Shown here: positions 7,785 to 15,141 of the stretch, in pieces | Layout of the letters: the number at the start of each line of letters is the position of its first letter | Position numbering within the stretch: position 1 is the first letter of the stretch | Source: Cacconaster sp045601245 | GTDB lineage: Bacteria; Bacteroidota; Bacteroidia; Bacteroidales; UBA932 | Reading direction: 5' to 3' | DNA: 18,525 nucleotides | NCBI GenBank assembly: GCA_045601245.1 | Contig: JAZRZH010000012.1 | Coordinates: 1-18,525, forward strand | The notes under the pieces: generated by a model | The model's database searches: none | What the model saw: the letters and a program-made list of their open reading frames with translations, nothing else | Told to the model about the DNA's origin: nothing | Position numbers and translations under genes: made by a program

Positions 7785-7931
7785 TTATCCAAAGATTCCC
7801 GGTTCGATTTCCTCTTCACTGTACCTTGGTGTGCCATCGGGATCGCTCTGGCATAGCAAACTCTGAACTTTTATCTCAACCATCTTGGTCGAAGGAGTTA
7901 TGTAAGTATTCCTGGAGTCTGTTACTTTCAT
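7785..7931 (-). CDS. 48-residue mini-protein of unknown function
   Basis: Minus-strand ATG at 7931, stop TAA at 7787-7785. The peptide begins MKVTDSRNTYITPSTKMVEI, continues KVQSLLCQSD, and ends with the acidic stretch SEEEIEPGIFG. It has no signal peptide or membrane segment. I believe it is real for three reasons: a near-consensus promoter sits about 40 nt upstream, the gene is only 26 nt from the lipoprotein gene in the same direction, and the layout (short basic start, Y-I-x-P, V-E-I, a single Leu-Leu-Cys, acidic tail) recurs in short unnamed proteins beside surface-protein genes in Bacteroidetes, as I recall them. The function is not known; I do not assign one. It could be a small secretion or regulatory partner, or a translated leader. 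Confidence 0.65.
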   Translation of the reverse strand: MKVTDSRNTYITPSTKMVEIKVQSLLCQSDPDGTPRYSEEEIEPGIFG

Positions 7932-7970
7932 ATTAAAATATTTGATTATCAGGTTGATAATTTATGCGCA

Positions 7971-8002
7971 CAAAAATACATCAATCTGTCTGAATTGGCA
8001 AA
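7971..8002 (-). promoter_or_regulatory. Promoter of the mini-protein/LRR-lipoprotein unit
   Basis: On the minus strand, TTTG (8002-7999), 20 nt, then TATTTTTG (7978-7971) match the Bacteroidetes primary promoter pattern at both elements. The start would be near 7964, about 33 nt before the mini-gene ATG. It begins only about 20 nt after the stop of the upstream amidotransferase-like gene, so the two units are separable. Confidence 0.7.
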
Positions 8003-8010
8003 CGGATTGA
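7981..8010 (-). terminator. Weak hairpin after the second amidotransferase-like gene
   Basis: TCAATCTGT (7981-7989) pairs with ACGGATTGA (8002-8010), 9 bp with one G-U pair and a 12-nt loop. There is no clear U tract and it overlaps the next promoter, so it may only attenuate read-through. Confidence 0.25.
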
Positions 8011-8024
8011 TTGAATAATGGATT

Positions 8025-10091
8025 CTACTTCCATTCAGGGGCAAATTCCTCGCCGGTGGCGTAGTCTATGAAGCGGACTGACGCAGCCTTGAGGTTGGAA
8101 CTGGCCACAGCATTGGCAAGACTTCTGGTGCAGCGTATGGTGACTGTCCTGTCTTTGCCGGTTCTGTCGCTCTTGTCAGCAGGACTTGCGACAAAGGCAT
8201 TAGGGTCCTTCCAGCCGACATACTCCAGGGCACCGAGGTTTACCTCCTCCAGGGCAGGCATTACGCGCAGCAGATTGTTGATATTCTCCATCGGGCGCTT
8301 GCCGAAGTGGGAGATATCAATCTTTCTGATGAGCTTGCATCCCTTGAACATCGCATTGATATCCTCGAGTTTGTCCGCCTTGAATGAACTCAGGTCTATG
8401 GATTCGAGCGAAGCGCAGTTCTGGAACATCTCCATAAAGGTCTCCGCCTCGTCTGTCCGGAGGGCCTTCAGATTGTCAATCGTCTTCGCGCAACTGAAAC
8501 CGTTGAAGAGGAATGCCGGCAGTTTGCCTGCATTGATCTCCGATGCCGCAGTGGAGAATGTGAGGACGCCCTCCCTGATGGACGCATAGATCGCCTCCTC
8601 AGAGAGCAGCCTGTCATCCACGCGGAAACCCTCCTTGCTGCTGTCGTCGGTTTTCAGTACGATGCGGGTGATGGTGCTGTCCACGTCGCTGCCGTCCAAT
8701 GCGGGATTGATGGTCTTCTTGATCATTTCATTGACATCCAGGCCCTTGGCCAGCACAGCCCTGCCTGTGGCAACATTGTCCCACTTCACAGATATGCTGT
8801 ATGCCGCACCGTTGAGGATGCCGGTGTTGCTGTATTCTACGTGGTCCCCAAGCTCCTTCGTCTCCACCGTGCTCTCACACTGCACACCTATATACCAGGT
8901 GCCGGCTGGAAGCTCGTCGAAACGCAGCTCTTTCACTGCATCCTTGCCTTCTGCTGCGTACTGCGCATCCTCCTTGAAGGCGAATGTGCCATTGGCCAGA
9001 CGCAGGCTGAGTTCATAATCGTCAATCGATTCGAGGTGCACCACAATGTTGCGCGCCTTCTTCGGCAGAGCGAATACGAAGTGATGGCACTGTTTGTCAC
9101 CTATCTTGGTGTGCGCAGGGTCCTCGTCTTTGGTGGACTTTGTCATCCTGCGCAGTTCTCCGTTGGAGAGAATGGCCTTCGCCTTGGCGCAACCCTGGCC
9201 TTCGAGGGCATAGCGCACGATGTCGCACATCAGCTCCAGCTTCTCACCTTTCTTGACCATCTCCGGATGGCCTCCGATAGGGATCAGGCGGCCCTTGAAG
9301 CAGTTCTCCTTGTATGCGATGACTGAAGGGTGACCGTGGAACTTGTATGCCGGATAATCGTTGATTGCAAGGACTTCCGTACCCGGTATCTGCTGGTAAT
9401 GCTTGAAGAAAGGTCCGTTGTGATGGGATACGGAATCAACGTAGAAGTCGCCACCGAAGTCGCTGTATTTGCGGAGCGGAGAGCCTTCCGGTATGATGTA
9501 TCCCACTTTCCAGGTAGGTGTGCTCGTGCCGTCCACGAATCCCGGCCAGATACCGATGTATCCGCCGCTGTGGATGTGGTCGTAGGACGTACCGATGAGA
9601 TATGCGCCTGCGCAGGAACCCACGTAGCAGCCTCCGTTGTCCACGAACTGCTTGAGGTTCTGCCTGCCTGCATATTCGATTGAACGGCCGTGGCCGTCGG
9701 CGCCTCCGCCGTTGACATATATCATCCTGAAGCGCGGTTCTCCGTCAGGGTAGAGGAGGACGCCGTTGGCATCGTCCTCATTACCACATATCAGGGAGTT
9801 CTGTATCGACTTGTTCTCTTCTGTGCTTTTCCCTACGCCTATGTACTCGTGAGTGAGGCCGAGGACCTTGAGGGAAGGCATATTCTTATTGCTGCTGAGC
9901 GCAAGGCCTCCGTCCATGAACACGTCTTTGTAAAAGGCCTTGTCCGGTACGTCCGTGCGGACTGCTACATAAGGGGTCTCTGCATTCGCCGCGGCCTGTG
10001 AGGCGGTATCCGTGACCGTTACCTTTGGGGAACATCCAGCCAGGCTGACCGCTGCAAGAATGCCAATCAATATCTTTTGATTTCTTTCCAT
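8025..10091 (-). CDS. Lipoprotein with class I amidotransferase-like (BPL_N-type), PPC-like and BspA-LRR domains (paralogue B)
   Basis: A 688-residue exported protein. The signal peptide ends in LAGC (Cys20). Residues about 38-300 resemble the biotin-protein-ligase N-terminal/GATase1-like fold: YVNGGGA at 125-131, the nucleophile elbow YVGSCAGAYL at 156-165 (Cys160), and IGGHPE at 272-277 (His275, Glu277), so a Cys-His-Glu triad is present. Residues about 330-440 look like a pre-peptidase C-terminal beta domain (HHFVFALP, LPAGTWYIGVQCES). Residues about 520-620 hold BspA/DUF285-type repeats (MFQNCASLESIDLSSF, MFKGC). The frame is open to 10223, but the ATG at 10091 immediately precedes the signal peptide. 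That start overlaps the last codons of paralogue A (25 nt), implying coupled translation. Cellular place is periplasm or surface; activity and substrate are unknown. An inactive carbohydrate- or peptide-binding role is also possible. Confidence 0.8.
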   Translation of the reverse strand: MERNQKILIGILAAVSLAGCSPKVTVTDTASQAAANAETPYVAVRTDVPDKAFYKDVFMDGGLALSSNKNMPSLKVLGLTHEYIGVGKSTEENKSIQNSLICGNEDDANGVLLYPDGEPRFRMIYVNGGGADGHGRSIEYAGRQNLKQFVDNGGCYVGSCAGAYLIGTSYDHIHSGGYIGIWPGFVDGTSTPTWKVGYIIPEGSPLRKYSDFGGDFYVDSVSHHNGPFFKHYQQIPGTEVLAINDYPAYKFHGHPSVIAYKENCFKGRLIPIGGHPEMVKKGEKLELMCDIVRYALEGQGCAKAKAILSNGELRRMTKSTKDEDPAHTKIGDKQCHHFVFALPKKARNIVVHLESIDDYELSLRLANGTFAFKEDAQYAAEGKDAVKELRFDELPAGTWYIGVQCESTVETKELGDHVEYSNTGILNGAAYSISVKWDNVATGRAVLAKGLDVNEMIKKTINPALDGSDVDSTITRIVLKTDDSSKEGFRVDDRLLSEEAIYASIREGVLTFSTAASEINAGKLPAFLFNGFSCAKTIDNLKALRTDEAETFMEMFQNCASLESIDLSSFKADKLEDINAMFKGCKLIRKIDISHFGKRPMENINNLLRVMPALEEVNLGALEYVGWKDPNAFVASPADKSDRTGKDRTVTIRCTRSLANAVASSNLKAASVRFIDYATGEEFAPEWK

Positions 10092-12199
10092 TCGATCTGA
10101 ATATCTTTCCCGCTTTCGCTGTCTATGAAACGCAATTTGACAGGTTCGGCGTTGTCCGCGCCGGAACTGAGATTCTGAAGGCTGCCGTTCTCGAACATCC
10201 TGGCGGCCACGCTCTGAGTACACCTTATGGTGAGCGATCCCGGCTTGGATGAGCAGCGCTTGTCGCCAGCATCCTTCTTGCTGGAGAACAGGTAGATATT
10301 GTCGTAGATCTCGTAATCATTGAACTCCATCATTCCGAAGTCGATCTCCTCGAGGTTCGGCATTCCGCGGAACGCGTCTCCGAGCTTGATGGGGCGCACG
10401 GTCTTGAGAGGGGAGAAGTCAATTTTCTTCAGGGATGAGCAGTTGCGGAACATACCGTCGATGGAGTGGAGGCTGCCCGCCTCGAATGATGAGAGGTCGA
10501 TCTTCCCGATGGAATGGCAATCCTTGAAGAGTTCTGTGAATGAGAGGGCCTCGCTTGTGTTGAGCGCCTCGATATTCTCTATTGTCCTGAGAGCGCCGTA
10601 ACCTTCAAAGAAAAAGCTCGGATGCAGTCCGGATTGGATTTCCCTGGCGGTGGTGCTGATAGTGAGCACGTTTTTGTCAACCAGCGCACAGATCGGCTCT
10701 TCGGACAGGGCCGGGTCGTCGATGCGGATTCCCTGAGGGTTTGTGACAGAAGTCTTGAAGACAATCTTTGTGATGGTGCTGTCGATATCCGTGAAAATGG
10801 CCTTCGGATTGATAGTCTTCTTGATGGCCTCGTTAGCGTTGGCACCGGTCCAGAGGACTGCCTTGCCCGTGCTGACGTTTTCCCATTTGACCGAGATGGT
10901 GTAAGGCGCTCCGTTGAGGACAGCGGTGTTGCTGTATGCGACGTGCGTCTTGACAGGGGTGGCCTCCACCGTGCTTTCGCACTGCACGCCTATGTACCAG
11001 GTGCCTGCCGGGAGTTCCTCGAATCTGAGCGTTTTCACAAGGTCCTTGCCTTCTGCGGCATATTTTGCGTCCTCCTTGAATGCGAAAGTCCCCTGTGCGA
11101 GGCGAAGGCTGAGTTCATAATCCTCGAGCGATTCGAGGCGTATCTCGACGTTGCGGGCCTTCTTAGGGAGCGAGAATACGAAATGGTGGCACTGCTTGTC
11201 GCCGATCTTGGTGAATGCAGGGTCGTTGTCCTCCGTAGACTTGGTCATACGGCGCATCTCGCCGTTGGAGAGGATGCCCTTCGCCTTGGCGCAGCCCACG
11301 CCTTCGAGAGCATACCTTACGTATGACTGCATAAGCGTGAATTGGTCGCCTTCGGTGATTTTCTCGGGATGGCCTCCGATGGGGATTACGCGGCCCTTGT
11401 AGCAGTCGGCCTTGTATGCGATGGCTGAAGGCTTCATATGAAATCTGTAGGCAGGATAGTCGTTGAGGGTAAGCACTTCAGTGCCCGGCACCTCATACCA
11501 GCGCTCGAAGAACGGACCGTTGTGATGACGGACCGAATCTATGTAGAAGTCGCCTCCGAAGTCGCTGTATTTGCGAAGCGGGGATCCTTCAGGTACGATA
11601 TAGCCCACTTCCCAGACAGGTGTCGATGCGCCGCTGCAGTCGCCCGGCCATACGCCAACATATCCACCGAAACCTGTCCTGTCCTCGGTGACTGCGGGCA
11701 GGTATGCGCCGGCGCAGTTGCCGACGTATGAGCCGCCGTTGTCAACGAATGTCTTGAAATTGATTCTTCCCTGATTCTCCAGTTTCTTTCCTGAAGAATT
11801 CGCACCGCCTCCGTTCACGTAGAGCAGGCGGAAGCGCGGTTCGCCGTCAGGGTAGAGGAGAACGCCGTTCGCATCATCCGGATTGCTGTTGAATATGCTT
11901 TTCTGGAGCGCCTTGTTTTCTTCCGTGGCGCTGCCGAGGGCCACATATTCGTGGCTCAGGCCGAGGGCTCCGAGGTACGGCAGGGTGTCGTACGAACTGA
12001 GACTGAGGCCGCCGTGCATGAATACGTCCTTGTAGAAGGCTTTGTTAGGCACATCGGTGCGGACGGAAACGTATGGGGTTGCAGATGCTTCAGCATCAGG
12101 AGCTGCCGCTTCGGCCTTGGGAGCGGTCTTAGGTGAGCATCCTGACAGGCAAAGAGTTGCCAGTATCGATGCTGCGATGAGAGAACGGGAATGTTTCAT
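10067..12199 (-). CDS. Lipoprotein with class I amidotransferase-like (BPL_N-type), PPC-like and BspA-LRR domains (paralogue A)
   Basis: A 710-residue exported protein, first of the tandem pair. The lipobox is LSGC (Cys21). The same domains follow in the same order as in paralogue B. The amidotransferase-like fold at about 40-300 has YVNGGGA at 127-133, YVGNCAGAYL at 158-167 (Cys162) and IGGHPE at 274-279 (His277, Glu279). A PPC-like domain is at about 332-442 (HHFVFSLP, LPAGTWYIGVQCES). BspA-like repeats lie at about 530-625 (LFKDCHSIGKIDLSSF, MFRNCSSLKKIDFS). By eye most residues of 40-440 match paralogue B; the LRR tail is more diverged. The C-terminus reads EWKEIKRY, whereas B stops at EWK: the extra five residues are encoded by sequence that also starts gene B. 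A -7 box lies about 45 nt upstream of the ATG. Function is unknown; I infer a cell-envelope role from the lipobox. Confidence 0.82.
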   Translation of the reverse strand: MKHSRSLIAASILATLCLSGCSPKTAPKAEAAAPDAEASATPYVSVRTDVPNKAFYKDVFMHGGLSLSSYDTLPYLGALGLSHEYVALGSATEENKALQKSIFNSNPDDANGVLLYPDGEPRFRLLYVNGGGANSSGKKLENQGRINFKTFVDNGGSYVGNCAGAYLPAVTEDRTGFGGYVGVWPGDCSGASTPVWEVGYIVPEGSPLRKYSDFGGDFYIDSVRHHNGPFFERWYEVPGTEVLTLNDYPAYRFHMKPSAIAYKADCYKGRVIPIGGHPEKITEGDQFTLMQSYVRYALEGVGCAKAKGILSNGEMRRMTKSTEDNDPAFTKIGDKQCHHFVFSLPKKARNVEIRLESLEDYELSLRLAQGTFAFKEDAKYAAEGKDLVKTLRFEELPAGTWYIGVQCESTVEATPVKTHVAYSNTAVLNGAPYTISVKWENVSTGKAVLWTGANANEAIKKTINPKAIFTDIDSTITKIVFKTSVTNPQGIRIDDPALSEEPICALVDKNVLTISTTAREIQSGLHPSFFFEGYGALRTIENIEALNTSEALSFTELFKDCHSIGKIDLSSFEAGSLHSIDGMFRNCSSLKKIDFSPLKTVRPIKLGDAFRGMPNLEEIDFGMMEFNDYEIYDNIYLFSSKKDAGDKRCSSKPGSLTIRCTQSVAARMFENGSLQNLSSGADNAEPVKLRFIDSESGKDIQIEWKEIKRY

Positions 12200-12224
12200 T
12201 TGTATGTTAATTTATTTTAGTTAC

Positions 12225-12242
12225 ATGAAAATTCATTTTCAT
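12225..12242. repeat. Palindrome in the upstream region of paralogue A
   Basis: ATGAAAAT-TC-ATTTTCAT is an 18-nt palindrome with an 8-bp stem. It is nested inside wider arms TTTGTATG (12199-12206) and CATACAAA (12240-12247). It covers the predicted start site and leader of the lipoprotein operon, a plausible operator or leader hairpin. Confidence 0.4.
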
Positions 12243-12243
12243 A

Positions 12244-12251
12244 CAAATTTA
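12244..12251 (-). promoter_or_regulatory. -7 box of the amidotransferase-like lipoprotein operon
   Basis: TAAATTTG on the minus strand matches TAnnTTTG and would start transcription near 12238, about 40 nt before the ATG at 12199. No good -33 TTTG was found, so support is partial. Confidence 0.4.
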
Positions 12252-12263
12252 CACATTTTTTTA

Positions 12264-12271
12264 TACCTTTG
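12264..12271 (+). promoter_or_regulatory. -7 box upstream of corA
   Basis: TACCTTTG fits TAnnTTTG. The start would fall near 12278, leaving a leader of about 150 nt before corA, far longer than the other leaders in this window. The -33 element is not clear. Confidence 0.45.
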
Positions 12272-12315
12272 CCGCTCGGTCGGATTTAATTCCGGCGACA
12301 GAATAAAGAAAAAGA

Positions 12316-12381
12316 ATGATCAGATTTGCCCGTATAAGGAATTTCTATTGCGTCAGAAGACCAAAGCCTCGAGCCAGGTAG
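12316..12381 (+). CDS. Possible 21-codon leader ORF of corA
   Basis: ATG at 12316 after a purine-rich run, stop TAG at 12379-12381. The peptide begins MIRFARIRNF and ends RRPKPRAR, so it is strongly basic with two prolines near the end. It ends inside the base of the hairpin at 12378-12417, an arrangement typical of translation-coupled leaders. There is no homology evidence and an ORF this short can arise by chance. Confidence 0.3.
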   Translation: MIRFARIRNFYCVRRPKPRAR

Positions 12382-12417
12382 TTGTAACCCCGTAATCTCA
12401 ACGGAATTACAAACTGC
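12378..12417 (+). promoter_or_regulatory. Strong hairpin in the corA leader
   Basis: GTAGTTGTAA (12378-12387) pairs with TTACAA-A-CTGC (12407-12417, one bulged A, one G-U pair). After a 2x2 internal loop CCGT (12390-12393) pairs with ACGG (12401-12404) around a 7-nt loop. It ends 14 nt before the corA ATG, where it could limit ribosome access. No U tract follows, so it is not a terminator. Confidence 0.5.
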
Positions 12418-12431
12418 TAATCTTGAGTGCT

Positions 12432-13379
12432 ATGTTAGAAATCTTTTATAATTCAAACGGACAGATTCTTACATCGGAATCCACGGACATATTCAAGAGC
12501 ATCACGGTGAAGGACGCGCTGTGGCTGGACCTTTTTGACCCTGACGGGGATGAGAAACGCGCAGTTGAGGAGTTCATCGGCGTCAATCTGCAGAGCCGCG
12601 CACAGGCGGAGGAGATCGAGAGTTCATCACGTTATTCGGAGACCGTCAATTCCATCGCTGTCAATACGGACTTCCTTATCCCGGGGCCTGAAAGTTATAC
12701 GATGGAGTCGGTTTCGTTCCAGATAGTAGGCAATATCTTCACCTCCATCAGGCAGGTGCCTCTCCGCAGTTTTACCGATATCCAGCGCAGGATGCAGGTC
12801 AACCCGAAGCTCTTCCCGACAGGATTCCACATCCTGGCGGGCATCCTCGAGAACAGGATCGACCTCGATGCCGATATGATCGAGCTGATGTCCAAGGAGA
12901 TCGCGCAGTACAGCAAGCGCGTCAGCCTGGGAGAGGATGTCAACGAGGACTTCCTCATAGATATCAATCAGTTGCAGGAGAATACGATGATAGTGCGTGA
13001 GAACATCGTCGACAAGCAGAGGATGATCTCCGCGCTGCTCAAGAGCGACAAGATGCCTAAGGGCATCAACGGCAAGCTCAACATAATGCTCAAGGACGCC
13101 AACTCCCTGATCAACCATACGAATTTCAGTTTCGAGCGTCTCGAGTATCTGCAGAACACGGTCCTCGGTCTTATCAATCTGGACCAGAACAAGATCATGA
13201 AGGTCTTTACCATCGTGTCACTGCTCCTTATGCCTCCTACGCTTATCGCCAGCATTTACGGAATGAATATCAAATTGCCGCTTATCGGCGGCAACTGGGA
13301 TATGATTGTCATCGCCGCGTCGATGGTGCTCATTGTCTTTGTGGTCATTTTCATATTCCGCAAGCGTAAGCTGATGTAG
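12432..13379 (+). CDS. corA: CorA-family magnesium/divalent cation transporter
   Basis: A 315-residue inner-membrane channel for Mg2+ (also Co2+/Ni2+ in relatives), working as a pentamer. The N-terminal cytoplasmic alpha/beta domain (about 1-130) is followed by a long helical stalk (about 135-255). Two C-terminal membrane segments follow at about 257-276 and 290-309. The selectivity signature YGMN is at 276-279. The usual acidic residues after GMN (for example MPE) are replaced by IKLPLIGGNW, as in some CorA branches. The frame opens at a TTG (12423), but the ATG at 12432 gives the usual start. The protein is about as long as other CorAs. The next gene starts 2 nt after the stop. The long leader with a mini-ORF and hairpin may carry post-transcriptional control. 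Confidence 0.9.
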   Translation: MLEIFYNSNGQILTSESTDIFKSITVKDALWLDLFDPDGDEKRAVEEFIGVNLQSRAQAEEIESSSRYSETVNSIAVNTDFLIPGPESYTMESVSFQIVGNIFTSIRQVPLRSFTDIQRRMQVNPKLFPTGFHILAGILENRIDLDADMIELMSKEIAQYSKRVSLGEDVNEDFLIDINQLQENTMIVRENIVDKQRMISALLKSDKMPKGINGKLNIMLKDANSLINHTNFSFERLEYLQNTVLGLINLDQNKIMKVFTIVSLLLMPPTLIASIYGMNIKLPLIGGNWDMIVIAASMVLIVFVVIFIFRKRKLM

Positions 13380-13381
13380 CC

Positions 13382-15094
13382 GTGGATTTCAAAACGTCAG
13401 ATTTTCTTCCGACTTCAGCCAAGGAGGTTGCCGCCCTGGGGTGGGACAGCCTCGACGTCATACTTTTCAACGGGGATGCGTATATTGACCATCCGTCCTT
13501 CGGGGCGGCGGTCATCGGCCGCATACTGCAGCAGCAGGGCTACCGCGTGGCGATAGTCCCGCAGCCCAACTGGCGCGACGACCTGCGCGACTTCCGCAAG
13601 CTCGGCGCTCCGCGGCTCTTCTTCGGCGTCACTGCCGGCAGCATGGATTCGATGGTCAACCATTATACCGCCAACCTGCGCCTGCGCAGCGATGATGCCT
13701 ATACGCCGGAAGGCAGGGCGGGGCAGAGGCCGGACTACGCGGTCACGGTTTATACCCGCATCCTCAAGCAGCTCTATCCCCACGTCCCCGTGGTCGTCGG
13801 CGGCATCGAAGCTTCGCTCCGCCGCCTGACACACTATGATTATTGGAGCGACTCCCTCAAGCCGTCGGTCCTCATTGACAGCGGCGCTGACCTGCTCATC
13901 TACGGGATGGGCGACAAAGTCATCTGCGAAGTCGCAAAGGCGATGCGCAACGGTTACAATGCCAATCTGCTCCGCAAATTGCGGCAGGTGAGTTTCGTGG
14001 CCGATGCGGGCTATGTATCAAAGCTTCCGGATAATACATTGAAGCTCAACTCTTATGAGAAATGCGTCTCGGACACGGATGCCTTCTGCGACAATTTCGT
14101 GAAAATGGAGGTGGAGAGCAACAGGCTTGAGCAGGATTCTGTGATAGTGGAGCCGGTAGGTGACAGATACGTGGTGGTGAATCCTCCGTATACCCAATTG
14201 AGCCAGGCGGAGCTGGACAACTCCTTTGATCTTCCGTACACCCGCCTTCCGCATCCGCGCTACAAGGGCAAGACGATTCCTGCATACGAGATGATCAAGC
14301 ATTCGGTCAATATCCACCGGGGCTGCTTCGGCGGCTGCGCCTTCTGCACCATCTCCGCCCATCAGGGCAAGTTCATCAATTCGCGCAGCGAGAAATCCAT
14401 CCTGGCCGAGATTGAGAAGGTGACGCAGATGCCGGATTTCAAGGGCTATGTCTCGGATATAGGCGGACCGTCCGCAAATATGTACGGGATGCACGGCCGG
14501 GACTTGAGCCTCTGTGCGCGCTGCGTCCGTCCGTCCTGCCTCCATCCGCATCCGTGCGCGAACCTGGACAACAGCCACGAGCGTCTGCTGTCGCTTTATG
14601 ACAGCATCGCGAAGGTGAAAGGCGTTAAGAAGGCCTTTATTGGCAGCGGCATCCGCTACGACCTTTTCGAAAAGGGCAATGACCGCTATCTCCGCGAGGT
14701 GATAGTCAACCATACCTCCGGCCGCCTCAAGGTGGCTCCGGAGCACACCGAGGACCACGTGCTGCAACTTATGCGCAAGCCTTCATTCAAACTCTTCCAC
14801 CAGCTCAATGACGATTTCAAGCGCATCTGTGCGGAGGAGGGGCTGCGCTACCAGCTGATACCGTACTTCATCTCCAGCCATCCGGGTTGCACCGAGGAGG
14901 ATATGAAGCGGCTCTCCCGTCAGACAAAATCTTTGAATTTCCACCTCGAGCAGGTCCAGGACCTCACTCCGACACCGATGACACTGAGCTCGGTGATGTT
15001 CTATGCGGGCAAGGACCCATATACAAAAAAACCGCTCTTCGTGGCGCGGGACCAGGAGTCCAAACGCTGCCAGAAGAGCTGGTTCTTCAAATAG
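13382..15094 (+). CDS. YgiQ-family radical SAM protein (UPF0313)
   Basis: A 570-residue cytoplasmic iron-sulfur protein. The radical SAM cluster motif HRGCFGGCAFC has CxxxCxxC at Cys315, Cys319 and Cys322. The N-terminal half has the YgiQ pattern (LPTSAKEVAALGWD, GDAYIDHPSFGAAVIGR, FGVTAGSMDSMVNHYTA, GGIEASLRRLTHYDYW), and later regions include SDIGGPSANMYGMHG, a cysteine-rich CARCVRPSCLHPHPC stretch, and KVAPEHTEDHVLQLM. The reaction catalysed by this family is not known to me. The start is GTG at 13382, 2 nt after corA, and fits the family N-terminus. It ends shortly after a QKSWFF element, without the basic low-complexity tail that many relatives (often 600-740 residues) carry. Cotranscription with corA is likely. 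Confidence 0.93.
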   Translation: MDFKTSDFLPTSAKEVAALGWDSLDVILFNGDAYIDHPSFGAAVIGRILQQQGYRVAIVPQPNWRDDLRDFRKLGAPRLFFGVTAGSMDSMVNHYTANLRLRSDDAYTPEGRAGQRPDYAVTVYTRILKQLYPHVPVVVGGIEASLRRLTHYDYWSDSLKPSVLIDSGADLLIYGMGDKVICEVAKAMRNGYNANLLRKLRQVSFVADAGYVSKLPDNTLKLNSYEKCVSDTDAFCDNFVKMEVESNRLEQDSVIVEPVGDRYVVVNPPYTQLSQAELDNSFDLPYTRLPHPRYKGKTIPAYEMIKHSVNIHRGCFGGCAFCTISAHQGKFINSRSEKSILAEIEKVTQMPDFKGYVSDIGGPSANMYGMHGRDLSLCARCVRPSCLHPHPCANLDNSHERLLSLYDSIAKVKGVKKAFIGSGIRYDLFEKGNDRYLREVIVNHTSGRLKVAPEHTEDHVLQLMRKPSFKLFHQLNDDFKRICAEEGLRYQLIPYFISSHPGCTEEDMKRLSRQTKSLNFHLEQVQDLTPTPMTLSSVMFYAGKDPYTKKPLFVARDQESKRCQKSWFFK

Positions 15095-15141
15095 TCCGGG
15101 ATTGCGGGGCTGTGCCGGCAACCGTCTGGTAGTCAACCCTG

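Noticed and set aside
10092..10223. Upstream extension of paralogue B (44 more codons)
   Set aside because: Arg/Gln-rich out-of-frame translation of the end of paralogue A; it would bury the lipobox.
10622..11326. 234-codon plus-strand open frame opposite paralogue A
   Set aside because: The minus frame is homologous along its full length to paralogue B, which can only be explained by coding on that strand; the same shadow frame recurs opposite B.
14018..14767. 249-codon minus-strand open frame inside the YgiQ-type gene
   Set aside because: The plus-strand frame contains the radical SAM motif and family signatures throughout; the opposite frame has none.
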